Shown here one piece after another: positions 1-13,100 of a stretch of DNA of 64,000 nucleotides. The notes below the pieces were generated by a model, which saw only the letters and a program-made list of their open reading frames with translations, did no database searches and was not told where the DNA came from. Position 1 is the first letter of the stretch, and each line of letters begins with the position of its first letter. Both the position numbers and the translations under genes were made by a program. The DNA comes from Pegea sp. RAD2-039 (Eukaryota; Chordata; Thaliacea; Salpida; Salpidae): NCBI GenBank assembly GCA_034620365.1, contig JAQGEQ010000054.1, positions 248,001-312,000 of the forward strand, written 5' to 3'.

Positions 1-3000
1 CGAAACAAGTGGAAAAGGTGAGTAGCCTCAAAAATGTTTATAAACAGGTCATAAACTTTCGTTTGTAGATTGCACAATTGGAATCAGCATTACTTGCTGC
101 ACAAAACAACTGTGCGAAAAGAGAAGACGAAAAACAAATACTGAAGAAAGAGTTGGATCAAATTCATAAAACCATGTTGAATTCACCTGTAGGAAGCTCT
201 CAAAGGTGATAGCTTATATTGAAACCTCTCAAAACCCTGTTTGCACCAATCAAGCTCTATTTGCAACTATCATCCTTATTTGCACCCAACAAACCATATT
301 TGCAACCATCAAACCATATTTGCACCAATCATAACCTTTTTGAACCATCAAACCCTATTCACACCAATCAAACCTTATTTGCAACCATCAAACCATATTT
401 GCACCCAACAAACTCTATTTCCAACCATCAAAATCCTATTTGCACCCAACAAACCATATTTGCAACCATCAAATCCTATTTGCAACAACCAAACTATATT
501 TGTAACCATCAAACCATATTTTCACAAATCAAACCATATTTGAAACCATCAATCGTTATTTGCAACCATCAAACCATATTTGCAACAATTAAACCTTTTT
601 TGCAACCATCAAACCCTATTTGCAACCATCAAACTCTGTTTGCAACCATCAAACCATATTTGCAACCATTAAACCTTTTTTGCAACCATCAAACCCTATT
701 TGCTACCATCAAGCCCTATTTGCAACAATCAAACCCTATTTGCACAAATCAAGCCTTATTTTCAACCATCAAGCTCTGTTTGCAACCATCAAACCCTATT
801 TGCATCAATTAAAACGTATTTGCAACCATCAAACCAAATTTGCATCAATCATACCCTTTTTGCACCAATCAAACCCTATTTGCACAAATCAAGCCTTATT
901 TTCAACCATCAAACTCTGTTTGCAACCATCAAACCATATTTGCATCAATTAAAACGTATTTGCAACCATCAAACCAAATTTGCATCAATCATACCCTTTT
1001 TGCACCAATCAAACCCTATTTGCACTAATCAAACCTTATTTGCAACCATCAAATCCTATTTGCAACCATCAACCCTGTTTGAAACCATCAAACCTTATTT
1101 GCACTAATCAAGCACTAGTACAAACCTCCACCTACGTTTGCACCAGCTTAAACCCTCTTACTATTTCCCAATCTTTGTTTCTAATCCTTAAACTATTAAA
1201 CTTTGCAGTATGACAGACGTTTTCAAGAAACTGTCAGCAGAAACCACAAAACAAGTGGAAAAGGTTAGTAGCCTCAAAAATGTTTATAAACAGGTCATAA
1301 ACTTTCGTTTGTAGATTGCACAATTGGAATCAGCATTAGTTGCTGCACAAAACAACTGTGCGAAAAGAGAAGACGAAAAACAAATACTGAAGAAAGAGTT
1401 GGATCAAATTCATAAAGTCATGTTGAATTCACCTGTAGGAAGCTCTCAAAGGTGATAGTTTATATTGAAACCTCTCAAAACCCTGTTTGCAACAATCAAG
1501 CTCTATTTGCAACTATCAATCCATATTTGCAACCATCAAATCCTATTTGCAACAACCAAAATATATTTGTAACCATCAAACCCTATTTGCACTTATCAAG
1601 CCATATTTGCAGCCATCAAACCTTATTTGCAACCATCAAACTCTATTTGCAACCATCAAACCATATTTGCAACAATTAAACCTTTTTTGCAACCATCAAA
1701 CCCTATTTGCTACCATCAAGCCCTATTTGCAACAATCAAACCCTATTTGCACAAATCAAGCCTTATTTGCAACCATCAAACCCTATTTGAAACCATCAAA
1801 CCCTATTTGCAACAATCAAACCCTATTTGCAACCATCAAGCACTAGTACAAACCTCCACCTACGTTTGCACCATCTTAAACCCTCTTACTATTTCCCAAT
1901 CTTTGTTTCTAATCCTTAAACTATTAAACTTTGCAGTATGACAGACGTTTTCAAGAAACTGTCAGCAGAAACCACGAAACATGTGGAAAAGGTTAGTGGC
2001 CTCAAAAATGTTTATAAACAGGTCATAAACATTCGTTTGTAGATTGCACAGTTGGAATCAGCATTAGTTGCTGCACAAAACAACTGTGCGCAAAGTGAAG
2101 ACGAAAAACAAATACTGAAGAAAGAGTTGGATCAAATTCATAAAGTCATGTTGAATTCACCTGTAGGAAGCTCTCAAAGGTGATAGCTTATATTGAAACC
2201 TCTCAAAACCCTGTTTGCACCAATCAAGCCTTATTTGCATCCAACAAACCCTATTTGCAACTATGAAATCCTATTTGCAACAATCAAACCCTATTTGCAC
2301 TCATCAAATCCTATTTGCACCTATCAAGCCCTATTTGCACCCATCAAACCGTATTTTCACTCATTTAGCCTTGTTTGCAACAATCAAACCCTATATGCAC
2401 TAATCAAACCTTATTTTTGCAACAGTTAAGCCTTAATTCCACCCATCAAACCTTATTTGCAACCATCAAATCCCATTTGAAACCATCAAACCATATTTGC
2501 ACCAATCAAACCCTATTTGCAACCATCAAGCCCTATTTGCACAAATCAAGACCTTTTTGCAACCTTCAAGCCCTGTTTGCATCCATCAAACCCTATTTGC
2601 ACTAATCAAGCCTTATTTGCATCAATCAAACCATATTTGCACCAATCAAACCATATTTGCACCAATCAAATCCTATTTGCAACCATCAAGCACTAGTACA
2701 AACCTCCACCTACGTTTGCACCAGCTTAAACCCTCTTACTATTCCCCTAACTTTGTTTCTAATCCTTAAACTATTTAACATTGCAGTACAGCAGACGTTT
2801 TCAAGAAACTGCCAGCAGAAACCACGAAACAAGTGGAAAAGGTGAGTAGCCTCAAAAATGTTTATAAACAGGTCATAAACTTTCGTTTGTAGATTGCACA
2901 ATTGGAATCAGCATTACTTGCTGCACAAAACCACTGTGCGAAAAGAGAAGACGAAAAACAAATACTGAAGAAAGAGTTGGATCAAATTCATAAAACCATG

Positions 3001-6000
3001 TTGAATTCACCTGTAGGAAGCTCTCAAAGGTGATAGCTTATATTGAAACCTCTCAAAACCCTGTTTGCACCAATCAAGCTCTATTTGCAACTATCATCCT
3101 TATTTGCACCCAACAAACCATATTTGCAACCATCAAACCATATTTGCACCAATCATAACCTTTTTGAACCATCAAACCCTATTCACACCAATCAAACCTT
3201 ATTTGCAACCATCAAACCATATTTGCACCCAACAAACTCTATTTCCAACCATCAAAATCCTATTTGCACCCAACAAACCATATTTGCAACCATCAAATCC
3301 TATTTGCAACAACCAAACTATATTTGTAACCATCAAACCATATTTTCACAAATCAAACCATATTTGAAACCATCAATCGTTATTTGCAACCATCAAACCA
3401 TATTTGCAACAATTAAACCTTTTTTGCAACCATCAAACCCTATTTGCAACCATCAAACTCTGTTTGCAACCATCAAACCATATTTGCAACCATTAAACCT
3501 TTTTTGCAACCATCAAACCCTATTTGCTACCATCAAGCCCTATTTGCAACAATCAAACCCTATTTGCACAAATCAAGCCTTATTTTCAACCATCAAACTC
3601 TGTTTGCAACCATCAAACCAAATTTGCATCAATCATACCCTTTTTGCAACAATCAAACCCTATTTGCACTAATCAAACCCTATTTGCAACCATCAAGCAC
3701 TAGTACAAACCTCCACCTACGTTTGCACCAGCTTAAACCCTCTTACTATTTCCCAATCTTTGTTTCTAATCCTTAAACTATTAAACTTTGCAGTATGACA
3801 GACGTTTTCAAGAAACTGTCAGCAGAAACCACAAAACAAGTGGAAAAGGTTAGTAGCCTCAAAAATGTTTATAAACAGGTCATAAACTTTCGTTTGTAGA
3901 TTGCACAATTGGAATCAGCATTAGTTGCTGCACAAAACAACTGTGCGAAAAGAGAAGACGAAAAACAAATACTGAAGAAAGAGTTGGATCAAATTCATAA
4001 AGTCATGTTGAATTCACCTGTAGGAAGCTCTCAAAGGTGATAGTTTATATTGAAACCTCTCAAAACCCTGTTTGCAACAATCAAGCTCTATTTGCAACTA
4101 TCAATCCATATTTGCAGCCATCAAACCTTATTTGCAACCATCAAACTCTATTTGCAACCATCAAACCATATTTGCAACAATTAAACCTTTTTTGCAACCA
4201 TCAAACCCTATTTGCTACCATCAAGCCCTTTTTGCACCAATCAAACCCTATTTGCACTAATCAAACCTTATTTGCAACCATCAAATCCTATTTTCAACCA
4301 TCAAACCCTGTTTGAAACCATCAAACCTTATTTGCACTAATCAAGCCTTATTTACAACCATCAAACCCTATTTGAAACCATCAAACCCTGTTTGCAACAA
4401 TCAAACCCTATTTGCAACCATCAAGCACTAGTACAAACCTCCACCTACGTTTGCACCAGCTTAAACCCTCTTACTATTTCCCAATCTTTGTTTCTAATCC
4501 TTAAACTATTAAACTTTGCAGTTTGACAGACGTTTTCAAGAAACTGTCAGCAGAAACCACAAAACAAGTGGAAAAGGTTAGTAGCCTCAAAAATGTTTAT
4601 TAACAGGTCATAAACATTCGTTTGTAGATTGCACAGTTGGAATCAGCATTACTTGCTGCACAAAACAACTGTGCGAAAAGAGAAGACGAAAAACAAATAC
4701 TGAAGAAAGAGTTGGATCAAATTCATAAAGTCATGTTGAATTCACCTGTAGGAAGCTCTCAAAGGTGATAGCTTATATTGAAACCTCTCAAAACCCTGTT
4801 TGCAACAATCAAGCTCTATTTGCAACTATCAATCCATATTTGCACCCAACAAACCATATTTGCAACCATCAAACCCTATTTGCACTTATCAAACCATATT
4901 TGCAGCCATCAAACCTTATTTGCAACCATCAAACTCTATTTGCAACCATCAAACCATATTTGCAACAATTAAACCTTTTTTGCAACCATCAAACCCTATT
5001 TGCTACCATCAAGCCCTATTTGCAACAATCAAACCCTATTTGCACAAATCAAGCCTTATTTTCAACCATCAAACTCTGTTTGCAACCATCAAACCATATT
5101 TGCATCAATTAAAACGTATTTGCAACCATCAAACCAAATTTGCATCAATCATACCCTTTTTGCACCAATCAAACCCTATTTGCACTAATCAAGCCTTATT
5201 TGCAACCATCAAACCCTATTTGAAACCATCAAACCCTATTTGCAACAATCAAACCCTATTTGCAACCATCAAGCACTAGTACAAACCTCCACCTACGTTT
5301 GCACCATCTTAAACCCTCTTACTATTTCCCAATCTTTGTTTCTAATCCTTAAACTATTAAACTTTGCAGTACAGCAGACGCTTTCAAGAAACTGTCAACA
5401 GAAACCACAAAACAAGTGGAAAAGGTTAGTAGCCTAAAAAATGTTTATAAACAGGTCATAAACTTTCGTTTGTAGATTGCACAGTTGGAATCAGCATTAC
5501 TTGCTGCACAAAACAACTGTGCACAGAGTGAAGACGAAAAACAAATACTGAAGAAAGAGTTGGATCAAATTCATAAAGTCATGTTGAGTTCACCTGTAGG
5601 AAGCTCTCAAAGGTGATAGTTTATATTGAAAGCTCTCAAAACCCTGTTTCCACCAATCAAGCTCTATTTGCACCCATCAAGCCCTGTTTGCAACTATGAA
5701 ATCCTATTTGCAACAATCAAACCCTATATGCACTAATCAAACCTTATTTTTGCAACAATTAAGCCTTAATTCCACCTATCAAACCTTATTTGCACCTATC
5801 AAATCCTATTTGCAACAATCAAACCATATTTGCACCCATCAAACCCTATTTGCAACCATCAAATCCCCTTTGCAACCATCAGACCATAGTTGCTCCAATC
5901 AAACCCTATTTGCAACCATCAAGCCCTATTTGCACAAATCAAGACCTTTTCGCAACCTTCAAGCACTGTTTTCATCCATCAAACCCTATTTGCTACCATC

Positions 6001-9000
6001 AAACCATATTTGCACCAATCAAATCCTATTTGCAACCATCAAACCCTATTCGCAACCATCAAACCATATTTGCATCCATCAAACCCTATTTGCACCAACC
6101 AAACCCTATTTGCAGCCATCAAGCCCTATTTGCACCCATCAAGCCTTATTTGCACGAATCAAGTCCTATTTGCAACCATCAAACCATATTTGCACCAATC
6201 AAACCCTATTTGCACCAATCAAACCCTATTTGCAACCATCAAGCACTAGTACAAACCTCCACCTACGTTTGCACCATCTTAAACCCTCTTACTATTTCCC
6301 AATCTTTGTTTCTAATCCTTAAACTATTAAACTTTGCAGTATGACAGACGCTTTCAAGAAACTGTCAGCAGAAACCACAAAACAAGTGGAAAAGGTTAGT
6401 AGCCTCAAAAATGTTTATAAACAGGTCATAAACTTTCGTTTGTAGATTGCACAGTTGGAATCAGCATTACTTGCTGCACAAAACAACTGTGCGAAAAGAG
6501 AAGACGAAAAACAAATACTGAAGAAAGAGTTGGATCAAATTCATAAAGTCATGTTGAATTCACCTGTAGGAAGCTCTCAAAGGTGATAGCTTATATTGAA
6601 ACCTCTCAAAACCCTGTTTGCAACTATCAATCCTTATTTGAAACCATCAAATCCTATTTGCACCAATCAAACCCTATTTGCACCCAACAAACCATATTTG
6701 CAACCATCAAACTCTATTTGCAACCATCAAACCATATTTGCAGCCATCAAACCTTATTTGCAACCATCAAACTCTATTTGCAACCATCAAACCATATTTG
6801 CAACAATTAAACCTTTTTTGCAACCATCAAACCCTATTTGCTACCATCAAGCCCTATTTGCAACAATCAAACCCTATTTGCACAAATCAAGCCTTATTTT
6901 CAACCATCAAACTCTGTTTGCAACCATCAAACCATATTTGCATCAATTAAAACGTATTTGCAACCATCAAACCAAATTTGCATCAATCATACCCTTTTTG
7001 CACCAATCAAACCCTATTTGCACTAATCAAGCCTTATTTGCAACCATCAAACCCTATTTGAAACCATCAAACCCTATTTGCAACAATCAAACCCTATTTG
7101 CAACCATCAAGCACTAGTACAAACCTCCACCTACGTTTGCACCATCTTAAACCCTCTTACTATTTCCCAATCTTTGTTTCTAATCCTTAAACTATTAAAC
7201 TTTGCAGTATGACAGACGTTTTCAAGAAACTGTCAGCAGAAACCACAAAACAAGTGGAAAAGGTTAGTAGCCTAAAAAATGTTTATAAACAGGTCATAAA
7301 CTTTCGTTTGTAGATTGCACAATTGGAATCAGCATTAGTTGCTGCACAAAACAACTGTGCACAGAGTGAAGACGAAAAACAAATACTGAAGAAAGAGTTG
7401 GATCAAATTCATAAAGTCATGTTGAATTCACCTGTAGGAAGCTCTCAAAGGTGATAGCTTATATTGAAACCTCTCAAAACCCTGTTTCCACCAATCAAGC
7501 TCTATTTGCACCCATCAAGCCCTGTTTGCAACTATGAAATCCTATTTGCAACAATCAAACCCTATATGCACTAATCAAACCTTATTTTTGCAACAATTAA
7601 GCCTTAATTCCACCTATCAAACCTTATTTGCACCTATCAAATCCTATTTGCAACAATCAAACCATATTTGCACCCATCAAACCCTATTTGCAACCATCAA
7701 ATCCCCTTTGCAACCATCAGACCATAGTTGCTCCAATCAAACCCTATTTGCAACCATCAAGCCCTATTTGCACAAATCAAGACCTTTTCGCAACCTTCAA
7801 GCACTGTTTTCATCCATCAAACCCTATTTGCTACCATCAAACCATATTTGCACCAATCAAATCCTATTTGCAACCATCAAACCCTATTCGCAACCATCAA
7901 ACCATATTTGCAGCCATCAAGCCCTATTTGCACCAACCAAACCCTATTTGCAGCCATCAAGCCCTATTTGCACCCATCAAGCCTTATTTGCACGAATCAA
8001 GTCCTATTTGCAACCATCAAACCATATTTGCACCAATCAAACCCTATTTGCACCAATCAAACCCTATTTGCAACCATCAAGCACTAGTACAAACCTCCAC
8101 CTACGTTTGCACCATCTTAAACCCTCTTACTATTTCCCAATCTTTGTTTCTAATCCTTAAACTATTAAACTTTGCAGCATGACAGACGCTTTCAAGAAAC
8201 TGTCAGCAGAAACCACAAAACAAGTGGAAAAGGTTAGTAGCCTCAAAAATGTTTATAAACAGGTCATAAACTTTCGTTTATAGATTGCACAGTTGGAATC
8301 AGCATTACTTGCTGCACAAAACAACTGTGCGAAAAGAGAAGACGAAAAACAAATGCTGAAGAAAGAGTTGGATCAAATTCATAAAGTCATGTTGAATTCA
8401 CCTGTAGGAAGCTCTCAAAGGTGATAGCTTATATTGAAACCTCTCAAAACCCTGTTTGCACCAATCAAATCCTATTTGCACCTATCAAGCCCTATTTGCA
8501 GCCTACAAAGCTTATTTGCAGCCATCAAACTGTATTTGCAACCATCAAACCATATTTGCTACCATCAAGCCCTATTTGCAACCATCAAGCCCTGTTTGCC
8601 CAAATCAAGACCTTTTTGCAACCTTCAAGCCCTGTTTTCATCCATCAAACCCTATTTGCAACCATCAAACCCTGTTTGCACCAATCAAACCATATTTGCA
8701 ACAATCAAACCCTATTTGCAACCATCAAGCACTAGTACAAACCTTCAAACTACGTTTGCACCAGCTTAAACCCTCTTATTATTCCCCAAACTTTGTTTCT
8801 AATCCTTAAACTATTAAACTTTGCAGTATGACAGACATTTTCAAGAAACTGTCAGCAGAAACCACAAAACAAGTGGAAAAGGTTAGTAGCCTCAAAAATG
8901 TTTATAAACAGGTCATAAACTTTCGTTTATAGATTGCACAATTGGAATCAGCATTACTTGCTGCACAAAACAACTGTGCACAAAGTGAAGACGAAAAACA

Positions 9001-10190
9001 AATGCTGAAGAAAGAGTTGGATCAAATTCATAAAGTCATGTTGAATTCACCTGTAGGAAGCTCTCAAAGGTGATAGCTTATATTGAAACCTCTCAAAACC
9101 CTGTTTGCAACAATCAAGCTCTATTTGCAACTATCAATCCTTATTTGAAACCATCAAACCCTGTTTGCAACCATCAAACCCTATTTGAAACTATCAAATC
9201 CTATTTGCACCAATCAAACCCTATTTGCAACCATCAAATCCTATTTGCAACAACCAAACTATATTTGTAACCATCAAACCATATTTGCACCCAACAAACC
9301 ATATTTGCAACCATTAAATCCTATTTGCAACCATCAAACCCTATTTGAAACCATCAAACTCTATTTGCAACAATCAAACCCTATTTGCAACAATCAAACC
9401 CTATTTGCACAAATCAAGCCTTATTTGCAACCATCAAACCCTATTTGCAACCATCAAACTCTATTTGCAACAATCAAACCCTATTTGCAACAATTAAACC
9501 TTTTTTGCAAACATCAAACCCTATTTGTTACCATCAAACTCTGTTTGCAACCATCAAACCATATTTGCAACCATTAAACCTTTTTTGCAAACATCAAACC
9601 CTATTTGTTACCATCAAACTCTGTTTGCAACCATCAAACCATATTTGCAACCATTAAACCTTTTTTGCAACCATCAAGCCCTATTTGCAACAATCAAACC
9701 CTATTTGCATCAATTAATACCTTTTTGCAACCATCAAACCCTTTTTGCACCAATCAAGCCTTATTTGCAACCATCAAGCCTTATTTGCAACCATCAAACC
9801 CTGTTTGCAACAATCAAACCATATTTGCAACCATCAGCACTAGTACAAACCCTCAAACTACGTTTGCACCAGCTTAAACCCTCTTACTATTCCCCTAACT
9901 TTGTTTCTAATCCTTAAACTATTAAACTTTGCAGTATGACAGACGCTTTCAAGAAACTGTCAACAGAAACCACGAAACAAGTGGAAAAGGTTAGTAGCCT
10001 AAAAAATGTTTATAAACAGGTCATAAACTTTCGTTTGTAGATTGCACAATTGGAATCAGCATTACTTGCTGCACAAAACAACTGTGCGAAAGGTGAAGAC
10101 GAAAACAGGCGATTGTGTGAGATAATCCGGCAAAACAAAGACAATGCTGATGAAGATATGTTTGTACCATTGGCTAAATACACGGAAGAA
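1..10190 (+). repeat. Amplified two-exon coding module (64 aa per unit) of the centlein-like gene
   Basis: A 55-nt exon (phase 2 to phase 0) followed by a 137-nt exon is repeated in tandem; together they encode 64 residues beginning MTDVFKKLSAETTKQVEK and IAQLESALLAAQNNCAKRED. 55-nt copies: 1-17 (partial), 1209-1263, 1937-1991, 2787-2841, 3794-3848, 4522-4576, 5370-5424, 6340-6394, 7208-7262, 8178-8232, 8827-8881, 9935-9989. 137-nt copies: 69-205, 1315-1451, 2043-2179, 2893-3029, 3900-4036, 4628-4764, 5476-5612, 6446-6582, 7314-7450, 8284-8420, 8933-9069. A twelfth, at 10041-10190, diverges in its second half and is 150 nt. All copies keep frame and splice sites; differences are few (KRED/QSED, KTM/KVM, Met to Thr or Leu at the first residue). 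Near-identity of exons and of the 51-bp introns implies recent amplification or gene conversion. Confidence 0.92.
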
Positions 10191-13100
10191 GTTAGTATAG
10201 AAAGTTTCACTTGTTCTCAACAACTTTTCGATTTTTAATTTCCAAACACTTCAACTTCTAACAATCTCACAATTGTTCTTTTTTTGCTTTCTAGTTTGAG
10301 AGTTTAAGTGAAAAGAACCGTTCACTTTCCAGTAAGTTAAATGATTATGAAAAAAGATTAAGAAGCAGTAGTGACAAGATCAGATGTTGTTTGAGTGAAA
10401 ATACTGAGCTTAGAGATAAACTTCGTAATAGTATCATTGAAGCAAATGATTTAAAAATTCAACTGGATTCTAGTTTACGAGATAATGAAGAGAAGGCAGA
10501 TTTGGTTATTCAGGTTTTATATTTTGTTTATTTGAGATATATTTGATAAATTTGATGTAAAATGAAATCAGCTAATTGTTGAAGTTAGATCTTATTTCCA
10601 AGTATTTTTATTCACACTAAATATCTACGTCGTGGGTTATTAGCAAGTTGTCAGCTAAGTTCCCTTTTTACCTGTGAATGTGATCAATTACAATCAGAAT
10701 AATTCCATCTTCCACTTACTGACTCCGTCATTTGGTTTCTTTCCATATTTTTATCGCCTCAAATACTTCTTTCATGGCTTTTCATTTTAGTGGATAGCAG
10801 CATGCGCTGAACTACCACCACTTTAGATCTAATGTTCAGTGACCTAGGACAGTGACCAGGAAGTCGACGGATTGTAGGCTTGTTTCAGACTCTTCCTACC
10901 TTAGATAAGCTTCCAACCAGTGGTGACAAATAAGTCAAATTTTGTTTTCGCTCAGTTTCTTTCTCATCAGAATATATGACTAGATTTACCACTTCAGCTT
11001 TCTCCCAAAGCAACCACAAAACAGAGGCATTATTTACTCGTGATTGGTCAAAATACTAGATAGATATACGAGGTGTAGAAGTTAAATAATTCATGAATAA
11101 TCTCTATTTTTATTTGTAGTTGCAAGCATTAAGTCGTGAAAGTGAACAAAAGTCGATAGAAGCTGATAAAAGGAACTCACGAGTTAATGAAGAATTGATA
11201 GAATTAAACAAACAGCACAAAAGGTATTTGACGAGATGATATGATCTTCTAGTGAAGATCATTTGTTCCAGGAGCTCTATTACTTATCAAAGAGATTGTG
11301 AAAATAAAGATAAAGAGATTAGTAGATTGTCACAAGAAACTGGACGATTAGAAAAAGCGATTAGCGAAAAAGAACAATATTTTCATAAAAAGTTATCAAC
11401 ACAAGAAGACAGGTGGCAGGAATTACTAAAGTCACGTGAGCAGGTGTTGACGAAAGAGCTAAAAGAACGAGAGGAGCATCACGAACGCGATTTACATGCT
11501 CTACACAGACAAGCAGAAGAAGTTAGTATAGAAAGTTTCACTTGTTCTCAACAACTTTTCGATTTTTAAATTCCAAACACTTCAACTTCTAACAATCTCA
11601 CAATTGTTCTTTTTTTGCTTTCTAGTTTGAGAGTTTAAGTGAAAAGAACCGTTCACTTTCCAGTAAGTTAAATGATTATGAAAAAAGATTAAGAAGCAGT
11701 AGTGACAAGATCAGATGTTGTTTGAGTGAAAATACTGAGCTTAGAGATAAACTTCGTAATAGTATCATTGAAGCAAATGATTTAAAGATTCAACTGGATT
11801 CTAGTTTACGAGATAATGAAGAGAAGGCAGATTTGGTTATTCAGGTTTTATATTTTGTTTATTTGAGATTTAATTAAGGCAGATTTGTAGAAAAATATTT
11901 TCAGTAAAGATAATTACTTGAAGTTAAATATCAGTTTTCTTGTTAGTAATATTTTGAAAGCATTTGTTTTTAAACAAATTTATTTCTATAGATAATAAAT
12001 ATCATCTATAAATATGATAGATATACGAGGTGTAGAAGTTAAATAATTCATGAATAATCTCTATTTTTATTTGTAGTTGCAAGCATTAAGTCGTGAAAGT
12101 GAACAAAAGTCGATAGAAGCTGATAAAAGGAACTCACGAGTTAATGAAGAATTGATAGAATTAAACAAACAGCACAAAAGGTATTTGACGAGATGATATG
12201 ATCCTCTAGTGAAGATCATTTGTTCCAGGAGCTCTATTACTTATCAAAGAGATTGTGAAAATAAAGATAAAGAGATTAGTAGATTGTCACAAGAAACTGG
12301 ACGATTAGAAAAAGCGATTAGCGAAAAAGAACAATATTTTCATAAAAAGTTATCAACACAAGAAGACAGGTGGCAGGAATTACTAAAGTCACGTGAGCAG
12401 GTGTTGACGAAAGAGCTAAAAGAACGAGAGGAGCATCACGAACGCGATTTACATGCTCTACAAGTAGAATCAAAGCGAGAATCGGATCAGGAAATAAGGT
12501 GTTTGAAGCAGCATCATTTAGAGGAAGTTGCCAGGTTACAGACTGAATTCGATTTTGAGTTGAAGCGAGAAAAAGATCTTTTTGAGTGTAAGCTGAAACA
12601 GACTACCGAAGATAGCGAACGACAGGTAAGTCACGTGGTAGTAGTCACGTGGTAACAGTCACGTGATAGCAGTCACATGTTAGTAGCTACATGGTGACCA
12701 CGTGCTTATTTTTCAGATTTCACTCGTTAAAGAAGATTACAGAAGAAGCGAGGGTTATAAAGATAAAGAGAATTATCGAAAGTTGCGGAATAGTGAAGAA
12801 GCGTTACAACAGCAATTAGATTTGCTCCGGGAAGATTGCAGGAGACAAGTTGAACACGAAAAGCAGAGATTTGAACAAATTTTGTGTGAGCAGAAAGAAA
12901 CTAATAAGCAGAAGTTGATCTCTGCTCAGAGGAAATTTGAAAGTGAAGTACAAGCGGTAAATGAAAGGGAGAAGGTGCAAGAAGAGAAGTTAAAGAAGAG
13001 ACTTACGATTCAAGAGAAACATACACAGGATCGACTTCTGCATCAAGCAGAGAAGTTTAATGAAGAAAGAAAAGAACTAAAAAAGAAAGTCTCAAAAGCG

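Noticed and set aside
219..812. Long forward reading frames of 20-residue repeats (for example ICNHQTLFATIKPY)
   Set aside because: They are translations of the 20-bp intronic minisatellite; all three frames look alike and splice sites place the region in introns.
1..10000. CRISPR-like array of repeats and spacers
   Set aside because: The repeats are exons plus head-to-tail minisatellites in a eukaryotic spliced gene, with no unique spacers of constant length.
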